Shown here: positions 48,661-57,847 of the stretch, one piece after another
Position numbering within the stretch: the first letter of the stretch is position 1
Layout of the letters: every line of letters begins with the position of its first letter
The notes under the pieces: model-generated
The model's database searches: none
Seen by the model: only the letters and a program-made list of their open reading frames with translations
What the model was told of the DNA's origin: nothing
Position numbers and translations under genes: made by a program
From: Hypericibacter terrae
Lineage (GTDB): Bacteria; Pseudomonadota; Alphaproteobacteria; Dongiales; Dongiaceae
Assembly (NCBI RefSeq): GCF_008728855.1
Contig: NZ_CP042906.1
Location: 2,852,001 to 2,916,000, forward strand
Direction: 5' to 3'
DNA: 64,000 nucleotides

Positions 48661-48807
48661 GCCCCTCCCCTTGCGGGAGGGGCGGCGAGCACAGCGAGCG
48701 GGGAGGGGAATGCCTGCCGCAAGCGAGGCGATGGGGAAGTTGCGTGTTGTCCGCAAAGATCGCGTGCGGCATCCCCTCCCCCTACCCCCTCCCGCAAAGG
48801 GAGGGGG
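48661..48807. repeat. GC-rich hairpin-bounded intergenic repeat
   Basis: Two similar hairpins face each other: GCCCCTCCC/GGGAGGGGC (48661-48683) and CCCCCTCCC/GGGAGGGGG (48785-48807), separated by about 100 bases. Such paired hairpins are typical of dispersed intergenic repeats in alphaproteobacteria. The right one also lies just after the minus-strand RidA stop and may act as a terminator. Confidence 0.6.
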
Positions 48808-48822
48808 CAGGAAAACAGATCG

Positions 48823-49299
48823 TCACCGCTTGGCCTTGCCCTTGGGATCGGATTTCGGCGCCGCCGTCGCCGGCGCCTTCTCGGCCGCGGCGGCCTTCGC
48901 CGCCTTGCCGCCCTCGGCCTTGGCCGCGATGACCTCGATCTCGACCAGGAGCGCCGGATGCGCGAGCCCGGCGACGATCAGGAGGGTCGAGGCCGGCGCA
49001 TGGCCATCCATCATCTCGTCCCGGATCTCGCGCGAGGCCGCGACGTCGGCGGCGCGCGTCAGGAACTGGTTGACCTTGACGATATCGCCCACATCCATGT
49101 CGGCGGCATCCAGGCAGCCGATGATGTTGTGCCAGGTCTGGCGGGCCTGTTCCTCGAACCCTTCGAGCAGCTTGCCCTCGGGCGTGGCGCCCACCTGCCC
49201 CGAGACATGCACCCAGCGGTGATTGCCAGGGACGTCCGCCACCTGGCTGTATTTGCTGAACGGCTTCACCACTCCGCTCGGATTGAGAAATTTGGTCAT
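48823..49299 (-). CDS. RidA family enamine/imine deaminase
   Basis: A 158-residue RidA/YjgF-type protein. The fold core is recognisable ([31 protein letters not shown], and [13 protein letters not shown]), but the strictly conserved Arg of the C-terminal substrate loop (usually RVxV/RSxV) was not seen at the expected place, so activity is uncertain. The C-terminus is an alanine/lysine-rich tail of about 30 residues. ATG 49299 follows AGGAGG. It is divergent from trmFO. Confidence 0.82.
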   Translation of the reverse strand: MTKFLNPSGVVKPFSKYSQVADVPGNHRWVHVSGQVGATPEGKLLEGFEEQARQTWHNIIGCLDAADMDVGDIVKVNQFLTRAADVAASREIRDEMMDGHAPASTLLIVAGLAHPALLVEIEVIAAKAEGGKAAKAAAAEKAPATAAPKSDPKGKAKR

Positions 49300-49379
49300 C
49301 CTTGCCCCTCCTCTGGGCGGGCTCCAGCGACATCCGCGCCGGTTGCCCAATTCCTTCCCAGACGCTATCTGTTCGCCCC

Positions 49380-50756
49380 ATGAGAGACAATCCAGTCCAT
49401 GTGATCGGCGCCGGGCTCGCCGGCAGCGAGGCCGCCTGGCAGTTGGCGCGCGCCGGCGTGCCGGTGGTGCTGCACGAGATGCGCCCGGTTCGGGCGACCG
49501 ACGCCCACAAGACCGATCAGTTCGCCGAGCTGGTCTGCTCCAACTCGCTGCGCTCGGACGATGCCGAGACCAACGCCGTGGGGCTCCTCCATGAGGAGAT
49601 GCGCCGCGCCGGCTCGCTGATCCTGGCGGCGGCCGACGCCCACAAGCTTCCGGCCGGCGGCGCGCTCGCGGTCGATCGCGATCTTTTCGCCGCGCGGGTG
49701 ACCGAGCGGCTGAAGGCCGAGCCGCTGGTGACGGTCGAGCGCGAGGAGGTCGCGGGCCTGCCGCCCGAGGATTGGCAGAACGTCATCGTCGCCACCGGCC
49801 CCCTCACCTCGCCCGCCCTGGCCGAGGCGATCCGCAATCTCAGCGGCGAGGACGCCCTCGCCTTCTTCGACGCCATCGCGCCGATCGTGCATCGCGACAG
49901 CATCGACATGGAAAAAGCCTGGTTCCAGTCGCGCTACGACAAGGTGGGCCCGGGCGGGGGCACGGCCGACTACATCAATTGCGCGCTGGAGAAACCGGAG
50001 TATCTGGCCTTCGTCGCCGCGCTCCTCGCCGGCGAGAAGGGCGACTTCAAAGAGTGGGAGAAGAACACGCCCTATTTCGAGGGCTGCCTCCCGATCGAGG
50101 TCATGGCGGAGCGCGGACCCAACACGCTGCGCTTCGGCCCGATGAAGCCGGTGGGCCTGACCAATCCGCGGCGCGACCGGCCGCCCTATGCCGTGGTGCA
50201 GCTGCGCCAGGACAATGCGCTGGGCACGCTTTTCAACATCGTGGGCTTCCAGACCAAGCTCAAATATGCCGAGCAGGTCCGCATCTTCCGCATGATCCCG
50301 GGCCTCGAGAATGCCGAGTTCGCGCGGCTGGGCGGCCTCCACCGCAACACCTTCATCAACAGCCCCAAGCTGCTCGATGCCGAACTGCGGCTGAAGGCGA
50401 TGTCGCGCCTGCGCTTCGCCGGCCAGGTGACCGGCGTCGAGGGCTATGTCGAGAGCGCCGCGATCGGCTTGATCGCCGGCCGCTTTGCCGCGGCGCAGGC
50501 GCTGGGCCTCACGGCCGAAGCGCCGCCGGCCACCACGGCGCTCGGCGCCCTCCTCAGCCACATCACCGGCGGCGCCGACGCCAGCAGCTTCCAGCCGATG
50601 AATGTGAATTTCGGTTTGTTCCCGCCCGCTCCCATCACCTCGGTGGGAAAGCGCGCGAAAGCGGAACGCAAGCCCGCGATGGTCGCCCGCGCGCGGGCCG
50701 ATCTCGCCGGTTGGCTCGCGCGCGATCAACTCCTTCCGGTACGCGCCGCGGGTTGA
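49380..50756 (+). CDS. trmFO: tRNA (uracil-54) methyltransferase, folate/FAD-dependent
   Basis: A 458-residue flavoprotein that methylates U54 of tRNA, making ribothymidine, using 5,10-methylenetetrahydrofolate and FAD instead of SAM. The FAD dinucleotide motif is [12 protein letters not shown] near the N-terminus; the signature [21 protein letters not shown] and [10 protein letters not shown] are those of TrmFO (Gid). Alphaproteobacteria often use TrmFO in place of TrmA. It is divergent from RidA and followed by an EamA gene on the other strand. Confidence 0.94.
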   Translation: MRDNPVHVIGAGLAGSEAAWQLARAGVPVVLHEMRPVRATDAHKTDQFAELVCSNSLRSDDAETNAVGLLHEEMRRAGSLILAAADAHKLPAGGALAVDRDLFAARVTERLKAEPLVTVEREEVAGLPPEDWQNVIVATGPLTSPALAEAIRNLSGEDALAFFDAIAPIVHRDSIDMEKAWFQSRYDKVGPGGGTADYINCALEKPEYLAFVAALLAGEKGDFKEWEKNTPYFEGCLPIEVMAERGPNTLRFGPMKPVGLTNPRRDRPPYAVVQLRQDNALGTLFNIVGFQTKLKYAEQVRIFRMIPGLENAEFARLGGLHRNTFINSPKLLDAELRLKAMSRLRFAGQVTGVEGYVESAAIGLIAGRFAAAQALGLTAEAPPATTALGALLSHITGGADASSFQPMNVNFGLFPPAPITSVGKRAKAERKPAMVARARADLAGWLARDQLLPVRAAG

Positions 50757-50810
50757 ATTCTTTCGCAGATGCCGTCCTGCGATGGTTTGTCGCCACCCTT
50801 AGGCTTCTGA

Positions 50811-51746
50811 TCAATGCGCGTCCGGCTTCTCGAACAGCGTGACGCCAATGGCGGCGATCGTCACACAGACGATCGCGATCGTCGCCCGGCCGCTCAATGC
50901 TTGGCCGAGGAATAGCGCGCCGACCAGTGCACTAACGGCGGGCTCTAGAGTGACCAGAATTCCGTAAGCTCTGGCCGAAATATTCTGCAGGGCTTGAAAC
51001 TCCATCGCCATCGGCAAGACTGCCGTCAGCAGCGCAACGGCGAACGCGCCGCCAAGCTCAAGCCCGCCAGCGTGCAGCACTGTTCCCTCGGCGAGCGCAA
51101 ACGGCAGAAGCATCAGCGTCGACATCCACAAGCCCCATGTCAGAGCGTCGATGCCGTCGAAAATCGTCCCCGTCCGCTTGCTGAGCGGCACGAATACCGC
51201 CCAGGCAACCGCGGCTAGCGCCGCGAGGCCAAGGCCCGTCGAATCGAGATCGGCACCGATCTCCGGCGTCAGCAAGCCGATACCGAGCAACGCGACACCA
51301 ATCCAAAGAAAGTGAGAGATGCGTCGCGACGTTGCCACAGCGAGGCCAAGCGGCCCCAGGAAGGTGATCGTCGCCGCGATACCCAAAGGGATGGATTGGA
51401 TCGCCAGGAAGAATGGCAGCACCATGCAGGCGTCCGTCAGGCCGAAAATCAGGATCAGGCCCGCATGTTTTCGCAATCTGCTGTCGATTTTCGGCGGCCG
51501 CAAAACGGATAGGACGATGGCTGAAAACCCGGCGCTCAGCATCGCCGTTCCGGCCGGACCGACGGTTGAGAAGAGTATCGTCGCCAGCGCCGACCCGAGG
51601 GCCACGGACAGAATCGACAAGATTAGCAGCGCCGTTGGCGGCAGACGGCCGAACGCACGCGCAAGGCGAGGCCCGGCTGCCGCAGGCCGAGGATCGCGCT
51701 CGGGAGAACTCGACTGGGCAATGGCCGTTTGCAGCGTCATCGTCAT
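50811..51746 (-). CDS. EamA/DMT-superfamily transporter
   Basis: A 311-residue, roughly ten-helix EamA (RhtA-like) exporter of the drug/metabolite transporter superfamily; such proteins export amino acids or small metabolites. Two EamA repeats are visible, and the C-terminal repeat ends FLGQALSGRATIAIVCVTIAAIG. The N-terminal 35 residues are a charged cytoplasmic leader. A fragment of a second copy exists at 52451-52632. The substrate is unknown. It shares its strand with the downstream NDUFAF6-like fragment. Confidence 0.88.
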   Translation of the reverse strand: MTMTLQTAIAQSSSPERDPRPAAAGPRLARAFGRLPPTALLILSILSVALGSALATILFSTVGPAGTAMLSAGFSAIVLSVLRPPKIDSRLRKHAGLILIFGLTDACMVLPFFLAIQSIPLGIAATITFLGPLGLAVATSRRISHFLWIGVALLGIGLLTPEIGADLDSTGLGLAALAAVAWAVFVPLSKRTGTIFDGIDALTWGLWMSTLMLLPFALAEGTVLHAGGLELGGAFAVALLTAVLPMAMEFQALQNISARAYGILVTLEPAVSALVGALFLGQALSGRATIAIVCVTIAAIGVTLFEKPDAH

Positions 51747-51832
51747 CCCTTGGGTTCAAGTCCGAACGTCGGCCACCACTGAAACCTGCCGATGTTCCGG
51801 CGTCAATCGACGGCTCCTCGCAGAGAAGCCTT

Positions 51833-52430
51833 TCAAAACCGCCCCAGCAGGTTGCTGAGCGTCAGCCGCCAGATCCGCCCGGGCGGCGCATCCTGGACGG
51901 CCGCGGCGTAGGGATCGAAGCCAGCGCGCTCGAGCCGCTTAAGGTAGAGCCCGGCCAATGTCCCCGGCAGGAGTGCCGGCAACAACTGGCGTGGCAGTCC
52001 CTTCGCTACCTCCCGTGCTGCCCGCAGCTGGCTCGCGGCCTCGACCGCCACCTCGCGCACCACGGCCGGCAGCCCGGCGGGCCGGCGGAGTTCCAGGACA
52101 TCCTCCGAACGCACGCCATGGCGGGACAGGAGGTCCGCCGGCAGATGGAGCTGCCGCCGGCTCGCATGATAGGGCACGGCGCGCAGCAACCCGGTCAGGG
52201 CCCAGGCGGCGCCGAGCCTGCGTCCCGCCTCGACAGCGGCCGGCCTGCGGCCCGTCTCGCCGTCCAGCGATTCCAGGGCCAGCCAGGTGAGAGCGGCCGA
52301 GCTTCCTTCGGCATAGCGCAGCAGCGCTGGCATGTCGGCCGGGGCCTCGCCATCGAGATCCTGCTCGCGCGCGTCGATCAGCCGCTCGAACAAGCCATGC
52401 ACAAGGATCCTTCACGCATGGCGGTCGCGA
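51833..52430 (-). pseudogene. Truncated duplicate of the NDUFAF6-like gene
   Basis: The region encodes 189 residues nearly identical to the C-terminal two-thirds of the protein at 56209-57072 (from FERLIDAREQDLDG to NLLGRF), but the N-terminal part is missing. Upstream homology goes on to about 52430 with a one-base deletion near 52395 (GGCTTGTTC against GGCCTGGTTC), so any full frame would be shifted. It joins directly to the EamA fragment on its right. It is probably non-functional. Confidence 0.85.
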
Positions 52431-52450
52431 CGAGCCCCCGTCCACCGAGC

Positions 52451-52632
52451 GCTTGGCCGAGAAATCACGTACGCACCATCAGGCCGACCGCAGGCTCCAG
52501 CGTCACCAGAATGCCGTAAGTTCTTGCCGGCACGATCTGTAGCGCTTGAAATTCCATCGCCATCGGAGGAACCGCCGACAGGAGAGCCACGGCGAGCGCA
52601 CCGGCAAGCTCAAGCCCGTCAGCCTGCAATAA
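52451..52632 (-). pseudogene. Fragment of a second EamA transporter gene
   Basis: This stretch aligns without gaps at its left end to 50899-51080 inside the intact EamA gene; over 70 bases from GCTTGGCCGA to CCGTAAG the two match closely, and the minus-strand translation contains AMEFQALQ and YGILVTLEPAV. Only about 60 codons remain, and no start or end of a gene is preserved. The left boundary touches the NDUFAF6-like fragment. Between 52633 and 52766 nothing is recognised. Confidence 0.8.
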
Positions 52633-52766
52633 CCTGCGGGCTGCGAGGGCGAAGAGTGACCTGAGCCCATCCCCTTCTTCAGCCGCGGAAAGTCAGGCTC
52701 CTTCTCAGTGCCCTGTTCCAGTCGGCCGAGTTCGCTCTGCAGCTCCGCTGGGTTGCCGGGCGTCTC

Positions 52767-53399
52767 TCAATGCGCAATTTCGATCATGATCTCGTTCCGG
52801 CGAAGGAACGGCAGCGTCCAGGGCGGATTGTAAAAGGCATAGGTGGGCGCAGCGAGCGAAGTAATCTTCCTTGCTCCTAGATATGTCTTCAACTCGTCCA
52901 TGTGGCGCTCGAGACTGGGCTCCCCCGCCATGCCGGAAAAGCGGATCACGGCGAAGCGCTTTCCTTCGATTTTCTTAAGCTCGACTGCGGGATTCCTGGG
53001 CTTGGGTAGCGTCTCCATCGTGTAATTGGCAGGCATGACAAACCGCACCCGCCAGGCCTCCCCATCGCCTTGCTGAGTTACGGGCGCCGTCATAGCAATC
53101 TTCTCGCTTGCCTGCTGGGTGACGGGGGCAGTCATCGCCACTTTCTGTGCGGAAAGGTTGTTACCGAAGATGTAGTCGGCAATGGTGCGGAAGCCTTCAC
53201 GAATCGCCTTGCGTCGTTCACCCGCGACTTCCACTTCGGCGACGATCATGGGAGGGTAGTCACGAACCTCGATGTTCTTGTCGCTCGCGACGACTGTGTA
53301 CTTCGGTTGGTCAACGTTGCTCACGATTGGCCCCCACAGCGCAACACCGAGCGCAAGAACGCCGGCGACAGCGCCCCACCAGAGAGCCCTTGTTTTCAT
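52767..53399 (-). CDS. SOUL haem-binding family protein
   Basis: A 210-residue protein with an N-terminal membrane anchor or signal (MKTRALWWGAVAGVLALGVALWG). The SOUL/HBP fold shows YTVVASDKNIEVRDYPPMIVAEVEV at the start, the characteristic repeat KVAMTAPVTQQASEKIAMTAPVTQQ in its middle, and the conserved C-terminal FYNPPWTLPFLRRNEIMIEI. The function of bacterial SOUL proteins is unknown; haem binding is inferred from eukaryotic relatives. ATG 53399 was chosen; longer starts at 53414 or 53438 have no better site. Its G+C is visibly lower than that of trmFO or secD. Confidence 0.87.
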   Translation of the reverse strand: MKTRALWWGAVAGVLALGVALWGPIVSNVDQPKYTVVASDKNIEVRDYPPMIVAEVEVAGERRKAIREGFRTIADYIFGNNLSAQKVAMTAPVTQQASEKIAMTAPVTQQGDGEAWRVRFVMPANYTMETLPKPRNPAVELKKIEGKRFAVIRFSGMAGEPSLERHMDELKTYLGARKITSLAAPTYAFYNPPWTLPFLRRNEIMIEIAH

Positions 53400-53500
53400 A
53401 GATCGTACCTGCATGTCTGCTTGTGCATTGCCTGCCAAAGATATCCATCAGCCCTCCACTGGATGTTCGCCGCATCCTCGGCGTGGGTCGATCAACAGGC

Positions 53501-54088
53501 TCACACCGGCGCCGTCACGACAATTGCGGTGCAAGCAGAACGCCCCTCGCAACGATAGCTGTGCAGTACGCCTGAATCGAAATACATCGCATCGCCTTCG
53601 CCGAGCGCAACCTCCTCGCCCTCGAGATTGACGCCAAGCTGCCCCTTGACGACGTAGATGAGTTCGGCTCCCGCATGGCGATGCGGCTCGGATGGTTTCG
53701 ATTGCGCGGGGAACTCCGCGTAAAAGGCTTCCATCTTGCGATCGGTCACGGGGAAATCGAGGCTCTCGAAGAAATAGGAGGGCGTTTCCTGCCCGGGGCG
53801 GTCGGGCAAGCGCAGGCGATCTTCCTTGCGGATAACCGCCATCGACGGTCGCTCCGCGCTCTCGACGAAGAAGTGCTCCAAGCCGACACCGAACACCATC
53901 GCGATCCGCAGCAAAGTCGGCAGTGTCGGAAAGAGTTGACCACGCTCGATTTTCGACAACAGGGCGGCCGACAGCCCCGTATGCTCGCCGAGCTGCACCA
54001 GCCCCAGTTTCTTCTTCTGGCGAAGCGTCCGAATCTTCGGGCCGATCCTGTAATGCTCCAGCCCGCTCGCCAGGGTGTCGGACAGCAT
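53501..54088 (-). CDS. XRE-family regulator with cupin sensor domain
   Basis: A 195-residue regulator. The N-terminal helix-turn-helix (residues 15-70: IGPKIRTLRQKKKLGLVQLG through LSKIERGQLFPTLPTLLRIA) is of the XRE/HTH_3 type. The C-terminal cupin (about 110-190, HRHAGAELIYVVKGQLGV) is a small-molecule sensor, as in PuuR or polyamine regulators. It is divergent from the fasciclin-DUF378-folE cluster and the intergenic palindrome is the likely operator. The ligand is unknown. Confidence 0.9.
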   Translation of the reverse strand: MLSDTLASGLEHYRIGPKIRTLRQKKKLGLVQLGEHTGLSAALLSKIERGQLFPTLPTLLRIAMVFGVGLEHFFVESAERPSMAVIRKEDRLRLPDRPGQETPSYFFESLDFPVTDRKMEAFYAEFPAQSKPSEPHRHAGAELIYVVKGQLGVNLEGEEVALGEGDAMYFDSGVLHSYRCEGRSACTAIVVTAPV

Positions 54089-54141
54089 CTTGCACTCCTT
54101 CCTTTCTCGTTCTGCTCAAATCCCAAGAACTGTCTTTTATC

Positions 54142-54203
54142 ATAGAGAAAATATGCATTCTTTTCACGATAATCTGACTTACAATAAAATTACTTTTCTC
54201 TAT
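54142..54203. promoter_or_regulatory. Widely spaced perfect inverted repeat between XRE regulator and fasciclin gene
   Basis: ATAGAGAAAA (54142-54151) and TTTTCTCTAT (54194-54203) are perfect 10-bp inverted repeats 42 bases apart, in a strongly A/T-rich gap between divergent genes. Half-sites are 52 bases apart, about five helical turns, so two regulator dimers or a loop could bind. The obvious candidate is the adjacent XRE-cupin regulator. Confidence 0.5.
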
Positions 54204-54298
54204 ATGACATCCGCGGTCGACCTCATTGGATCGCCGCCGCCATCGTGACGGGGCCTCGCCCGGTCCGTCGCAAGCGCAACAGACAAGGAGACAAAATC

Positions 54299-54799
54299 AT
54301 GACCTCACGGATCGCAAAGCTGGCGGTCGCCATGGTAACCGCGATCGGCCTCACTATCGGTCTCGCGAACGCCAGTTCTGCCAACAAAGACATCGTCGAA
54401 ACGGCCATTGCGGCCGGCCAATTCAAGACGCTGGCAACCGCGCTGCAGGCAGCCGGACTCGTCGACACGCTCAAAGGGCCCGGGCCCTTCACGGTCTTCG
54501 CACCCACCGACGAGGCCTTCGCCAAGCTACCTGCCGGGACGCTCGAGAACCTGCTGAAGCCTGAGAACAAGGCTCAGCTCGTCGCCATCCTGACCTATCA
54601 CGTGCTTCCCGGCAAAGAGATGGCCGCTGACGTCGTCAAGATGAAGGATGCCAAAACGGTGAACGGCAAGATGGTCGACTTCTCCGTGAACGGCGACACC
54701 GTCATGGTCAACGACGCCAAGGTCACCGCTACCGACATCGCCGCGTCGAACGGGGTCATTCACGTGATCGACAAGGTCATTCTTCCGCCCAACAGCTGA
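54299..54799 (+). CDS. Secreted fasciclin-domain protein
   Basis: A 166-residue secreted protein: signal peptide (residues 1-28) followed by a single beta-Ig-H3/fasciclin domain with the signature [17 protein letters not shown] and the end motif [14 protein letters not shown]. Bacterial members mediate adhesion or surface interactions; no specific role is known here. ATG 54299 has AAGGAG upstream. It is the first gene of a probable operon with DUF378 and perhaps folE. Confidence 0.92.
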   Translation: MTSRIAKLAVAMVTAIGLTIGLANASSANKDIVETAIAAGQFKTLATALQAAGLVDTLKGPGPFTVFAPTDEAFAKLPAGTLENLLKPENKAQLVAILTYHVLPGKEMAADVVKMKDAKTVNGKMVDFSVNGDTVMVNDAKVTATDIAASNGVIHVIDKVILPPNS

Positions 54800-54808
54800 C
54801 CTGGCGCA

Positions 54809-54836
54809 CCGGATCGTCGCCTCCGCGGCGATCCGG
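54809..54836. other. Hairpin between fasciclin and DUF378 genes
   Basis: CCGGATCGTCGC (54809-54820) pairs with GCGGCGATCCGG (54825-54836), 12 bp with one G-T pair and loop CTCC. There is no T-run, so it may protect or attenuate the mRNA rather than terminate. Confidence 0.4.
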
Positions 54837-54896
54837 CCGCTCGATCGCGTGGTGGAGTGAAAACGCACCCGTTCAATCTTTTCGAGGGAGACAATC

Positions 54897-55130
54897 ATGA
54901 AACTCTTGAGCATCGTCACGTTGGTGCTGGTCATCGTGGGTGGCCTGAACTGGGGGCTGGTCGGGCTTCTTGGTCTTGACCTGGTGTCCGCAATCTTCGG
55001 TGCCGGCTCCCTGTTGGCACGTCTCGTCTACGTCCTGGTGGGTCTGTCGGCTCTGTGGCAGTTGAAGCCGCTATCCGAGGCTTTCCGGAGCCGCGAAGCC
55101 TCTGCCCTGAGCGGGCACTCGGCGCGCTGA
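54897..55130 (+). CDS. DUF378 family small membrane protein
   Basis: A 77-residue protein with two hydrophobic segments, beginning MKLLSIVTLVLVIVGGLNWG. The LNWGLVGL motif near the first segment is diagnostic of DUF378. The function is unknown. It follows the fasciclin gene by 97 bases on the same strand and carries GAGGGAG before its ATG. Confidence 0.9.
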   Translation: MKLLSIVTLVLVIVGGLNWGLVGLLGLDLVSAIFGAGSLLARLVYVLVGLSALWQLKPLSEAFRSREASALSGHSAR

Positions 55131-55282
55131 GGACGAGAACCCCGCTGCCGACGCCGAACGCGGCGGCGGGGGCTCCCTCCCGAACATGAACCCGTCGAAC
55201 GGTGCATGCCTTCGCCTGCCTCCGGGGGTTCGGGACGCATGTCCACTCGGATGATCGAAGCTCCCGCAATTGAGGAACGACA

Positions 55283-55861
55283 ATGAATGTACTGGCCGAC
55301 AGGTTTGCCGACCCGGTCGCCGCTCACGCCGAGGCGACGATCGCGCATCTCGGCGAGGATCCCTCTCGTCCTGGGTTGCTGGACACGCCCAGGCGCTTCG
55401 CCAAGGCGATGAGGTTTCTGACGGGCGGCTATTCGCTCGAGCCGGCAGACGTCGTCGGCAGCGGGATATTCCCTGCCGAAGGAGAAGGCGCGGTGTTGGT
55501 GCGCAACGTCGAATTCCATTCCCTTTGCGAGCACCATCTTTTGCCGTTCTTCGGGCATGTGCATGTCGCCTATCTCCCCGACAAGAAGATCATTGGGCTC
55601 TCAAAAATCCCACGCATCGTCGATCTGTTCGCGCGGCGCATGCAGGTCCAGGAGCGCTTGACCCAGCAGGTCGCAGATGCGCTCGTCGAGCTCCTCGAAC
55701 CGAAGGGCGTGATGGTGGTCGCCGAGGCGCGCCATCTCTGCATGGCGATGCGGGGGGTCGAGAAGCAGAACTCCAGCACGGCCACCCACGCGCTCCGAGG
55801 CGTCTACACGCTGGATGCCGCATCAAGGCAGGAGATTCTTTCGATGATCAGGGAGCCGTGA
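55283..55861 (+). CDS. folE: GTP cyclohydrolase I
   Basis: A 192-residue GTP cyclohydrolase I (type IA), the first enzyme of tetrahydrofolate and tetrahydropterin synthesis. Zinc ligands are in [10 protein letters not shown] and RHLCMAMRG, and the family text [19 protein letters not shown] is intact. The first 40 residues are shorter than in some homologues. It is downstream of DUF378 (153-base gap), perhaps with its own promoter; whether it is the only folE copy is unknown. Confidence 0.93.
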   Translation: MNVLADRFADPVAAHAEATIAHLGEDPSRPGLLDTPRRFAKAMRFLTGGYSLEPADVVGSGIFPAEGEGAVLVRNVEFHSLCEHHLLPFFGHVHVAYLPDKKIIGLSKIPRIVDLFARRMQVQERLTQQVADALVELLEPKGVMVVAEARHLCMAMRGVEKQNSSTATHALRGVYTLDAASRQEILSMIREP

Positions 55862-56208
55862 CGGCGACTTCCGTCGAAGCCGATCTTCCGGTCACCCCCC
55901 TGCAGGTTCGACCTGGGTCGTCGGTGCAATTTCGGGGCGTTACCTCTGCGTGGGTCGCGGTGCCGCTTCAGGGCGATGGGCTCGAGTCCGGATTTCTGCC
56001 GGGGGTAAACTGGCGGGACCCAGGCCACGGACTTGGGATCCCGCTATCTTCCTGCCTCTTAGAGACGACGCGCCCGACGGGGCTATCAGCGGCTGCGACG
56101 CCATCGCCATTCCCAGCCCCTGTATGCTCGAGCAATGGCCGCGGCTGAAAAACGACCGGCCTCCGGCGTCGACGCTCGGCAACGCTGAGTCGGGACTCCT
56201 GTTGCGTC
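55862..56208. other. Intergenic region at the right edge of the accessory segment
   Basis: 347 bases between convergent folE and the NDUFAF6-like gene. No gene, terminator or repeat was convincingly seen. Confidence 0.5.
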
Positions 56209-57072
56209 TCAGAACCGCCCCAGCAAATTTCTCAGCGTCAGCCGCCAGACCCGCCCGGGCGGCGCGTCCTGGACGGCGGGCGCATAAGGATCGAAGCCGG
56301 CGCGCGCGAGCCGCTTGAGATAGAGGCCGGCGAGCGTTCCCGGGAGCAGTGCGGGCAACAACGGCCGCGGCAGTCCCCTCGCCGCGTCTCGTGCCGCCTG
56401 CAGCTGGCTCGCGGCCTCGACCGCCACCTCGCGCACGATGGACGGCAGGCCGGCGGGCCGGCGCAGCTCCAGAATGTCCTCCGAACGCACGCCATGGCGG
56501 GACAGGAGATCCGCCGGCAGATGGAGCTGGCGCTGGCTCGCATGATAGGGCACCGCCCGCAGCAGCCCGGTCAGGGCCCAGGCGGCGCCGAGCCTGCGTC
56601 CCGCCTCGACAGCGGCCGGCGTGCGGCCCGTCTCGCCCCCCAGCGATTCCAGGGCCAGCCAGGTGAGAGCGGCCGAGCTTCCTTCGGCATAGCGCAGCAG
56701 CGCTGGCATGTCGGCCGGGGCGTCGCCATCGAGATCCTGCTCGCGCGCGTCGATCAGCCGCTCGAACCAGGCCATGCTCAACGATCCTTCACGAATGGCG
56801 GTCGCGAGCGGCTCCAGGATTTCGTGCCGGTAGGGCTTGCCGGTGGCGGCCCCGGCCACCGCGTCGCGCCACCATTGCAGCCGAATCCGGCCCATCATGG
56901 GTTCCCGGATCGCTTCGCGCGTCCGCGCGATCTCGAGATTGAAGGCGTAGAGCGCGAACAGCGACTCGCGCCGCGCCGATGGCGCGAACAGCGCGGTCAG
57001 GTAGCGATCGGGATCGTGGCGGCGCAGCAGCGCGCCGCAATAGCCCAGTCCCGGATTGTCAGAGGACACCAA
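56209..57072 (-). CDS. Squalene/phytoene synthase-like protein, NDUFAF6 (complex I assembly factor) type
   Basis: A 287-residue protein of the squalene/phytoene synthase fold. The two Asp-rich metal motifs (DxxxD) of true prenyl synthases are absent; the first reads ALYAFNLEIARTREAIREP, and the text MMGRIRLQWWRDAV matches mitochondrial NDUFAF6 (C8orf38), a non-enzymatic assembly factor for respiratory complex I. The neighbouring gene encodes an NDUFAF3 homologue, supporting this reading. A broken copy lies at 51833-52430. Confidence 0.85.
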   Translation of the reverse strand: MVSSDNPGLGYCGALLRRHDPDRYLTALFAPSARRESLFALYAFNLEIARTREAIREPMMGRIRLQWWRDAVAGAATGKPYRHEILEPLATAIREGSLSMAWFERLIDAREQDLDGDAPADMPALLRYAEGSSAALTWLALESLGGETGRTPAAVEAGRRLGAAWALTGLLRAVPYHASQRQLHLPADLLSRHGVRSEDILELRRPAGLPSIVREVAVEAASQLQAARDAARGLPRPLLPALLPGTLAGLYLKRLARAGFDPYAPAVQDAPPGRVWRLTLRNLLGRF

Positions 57073-57174
57073 AGACCCGACTCCGGTTGTGAGAATTATT
57101 CAACAAAGCCGTTGAAGTCATTGGATTTTGCGTTAGCCTACCGGCAATGGAAACGTGAGTCTCAAGGGGGAGCC

Positions 57175-57780
57175 ATGCAGAGCCTATTTTCGTCGCTCAG
57201 AAACACCGTGATCGCCGGCTTCGTTGCCGCGGTTGTGGTCGTCGTCGTCGTCGGCATCTTCGTCAGTTGGCCATCCTTCAACGAGGGCTGGTGGGCCTTC
57301 CTGTTCCGTTGGCTCCATGTACTCAGCGGCGTGATGTGGATCGGCCATCTCTGGTACTTCAATTTCGTCCAGACCCCGAGCATGCCGAAGATTCCGGACG
57401 AGCAGAAGCCGGCCATCACCAAGGTCATCGCGCCGGCGGCCCTCTTCTGGTTCCGTTGGGGCGCCATGGCCACGATCGTCACCGGCCTGATCCTCGCCGG
57501 CATGAACCGTTATATCGGCGACGCCCTGGCGCTGGGCATCACCGACGGTGGCATCAGCACGCCTATCGGCATCGGCATGTGGCTGGGCATCATCATGTGG
57601 TTCAACGTCTGGTTCATCATCTGGCCGAACCAGAAGAAGGTGTTGGGCATCGTCCAAGCCGACGCCGATGCCAAGAAGAAGGCGGCGCGCCTCGGGCTGA
57701 TATTCTCTCGCCTCAACACGCTGCTCTCCATTCCCATGCTCTACTGCATGATCGCGCAGAGCCATGGCGGCTTCGTATAA
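57175..57780 (+). CDS. Membrane protein related to the N-terminal domain of urate hydroxylase PuuD
   Basis: A 201-residue membrane protein with five hydrophobic segments, containing RWLHVLSGVMWIGHLWYFNFVQ with the conserved histidines of the urate-oxidase membrane domain (DUF989). Full PuuD has a C-terminal cytochrome c domain, which is missing here, so urate oxidation is uncertain; the family is widespread in alphaproteobacteria. ATG 57175 follows AAGGGGGA. It is flanked by complex I assembly factor homologues. Confidence 0.78.
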   Translation: MQSLFSSLRNTVIAGFVAAVVVVVVVGIFVSWPSFNEGWWAFLFRWLHVLSGVMWIGHLWYFNFVQTPSMPKIPDEQKPAITKVIAPAALFWFRWGAMATIVTGLILAGMNRYIGDALALGITDGGISTPIGIGMWLGIIMWFNVWFIIWPNQKKVLGIVQADADAKKKAARLGLIFSRLNTLLSIPMLYCMIAQSHGGFV

Positions 57781-57813
57781 GCCGCTCCGGCTTACATAGT
57801 CGCAGACGAGACG

Positions 57814-57844
57814 GCGGGGCCCTTCGGGACCCCGCTTTTCTTTT
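57814..57844 (+). terminator. Intrinsic terminator of the PuuD-like gene
   Basis: GCGGGG (57814-57819) pairs with CCCCGC (57830-57835), extended by CC/GG after one mismatch, and is followed by TTTTCTTTT. Confidence 0.9.
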
Positions 57845-57847
57845 GGG

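Noticed and set aside
56209-57072. Reading the gene as squalene or phytoene synthase
   Set aside because: The Asp-rich catalytic motifs are missing and the sequence matches the NDUFAF6 pattern.
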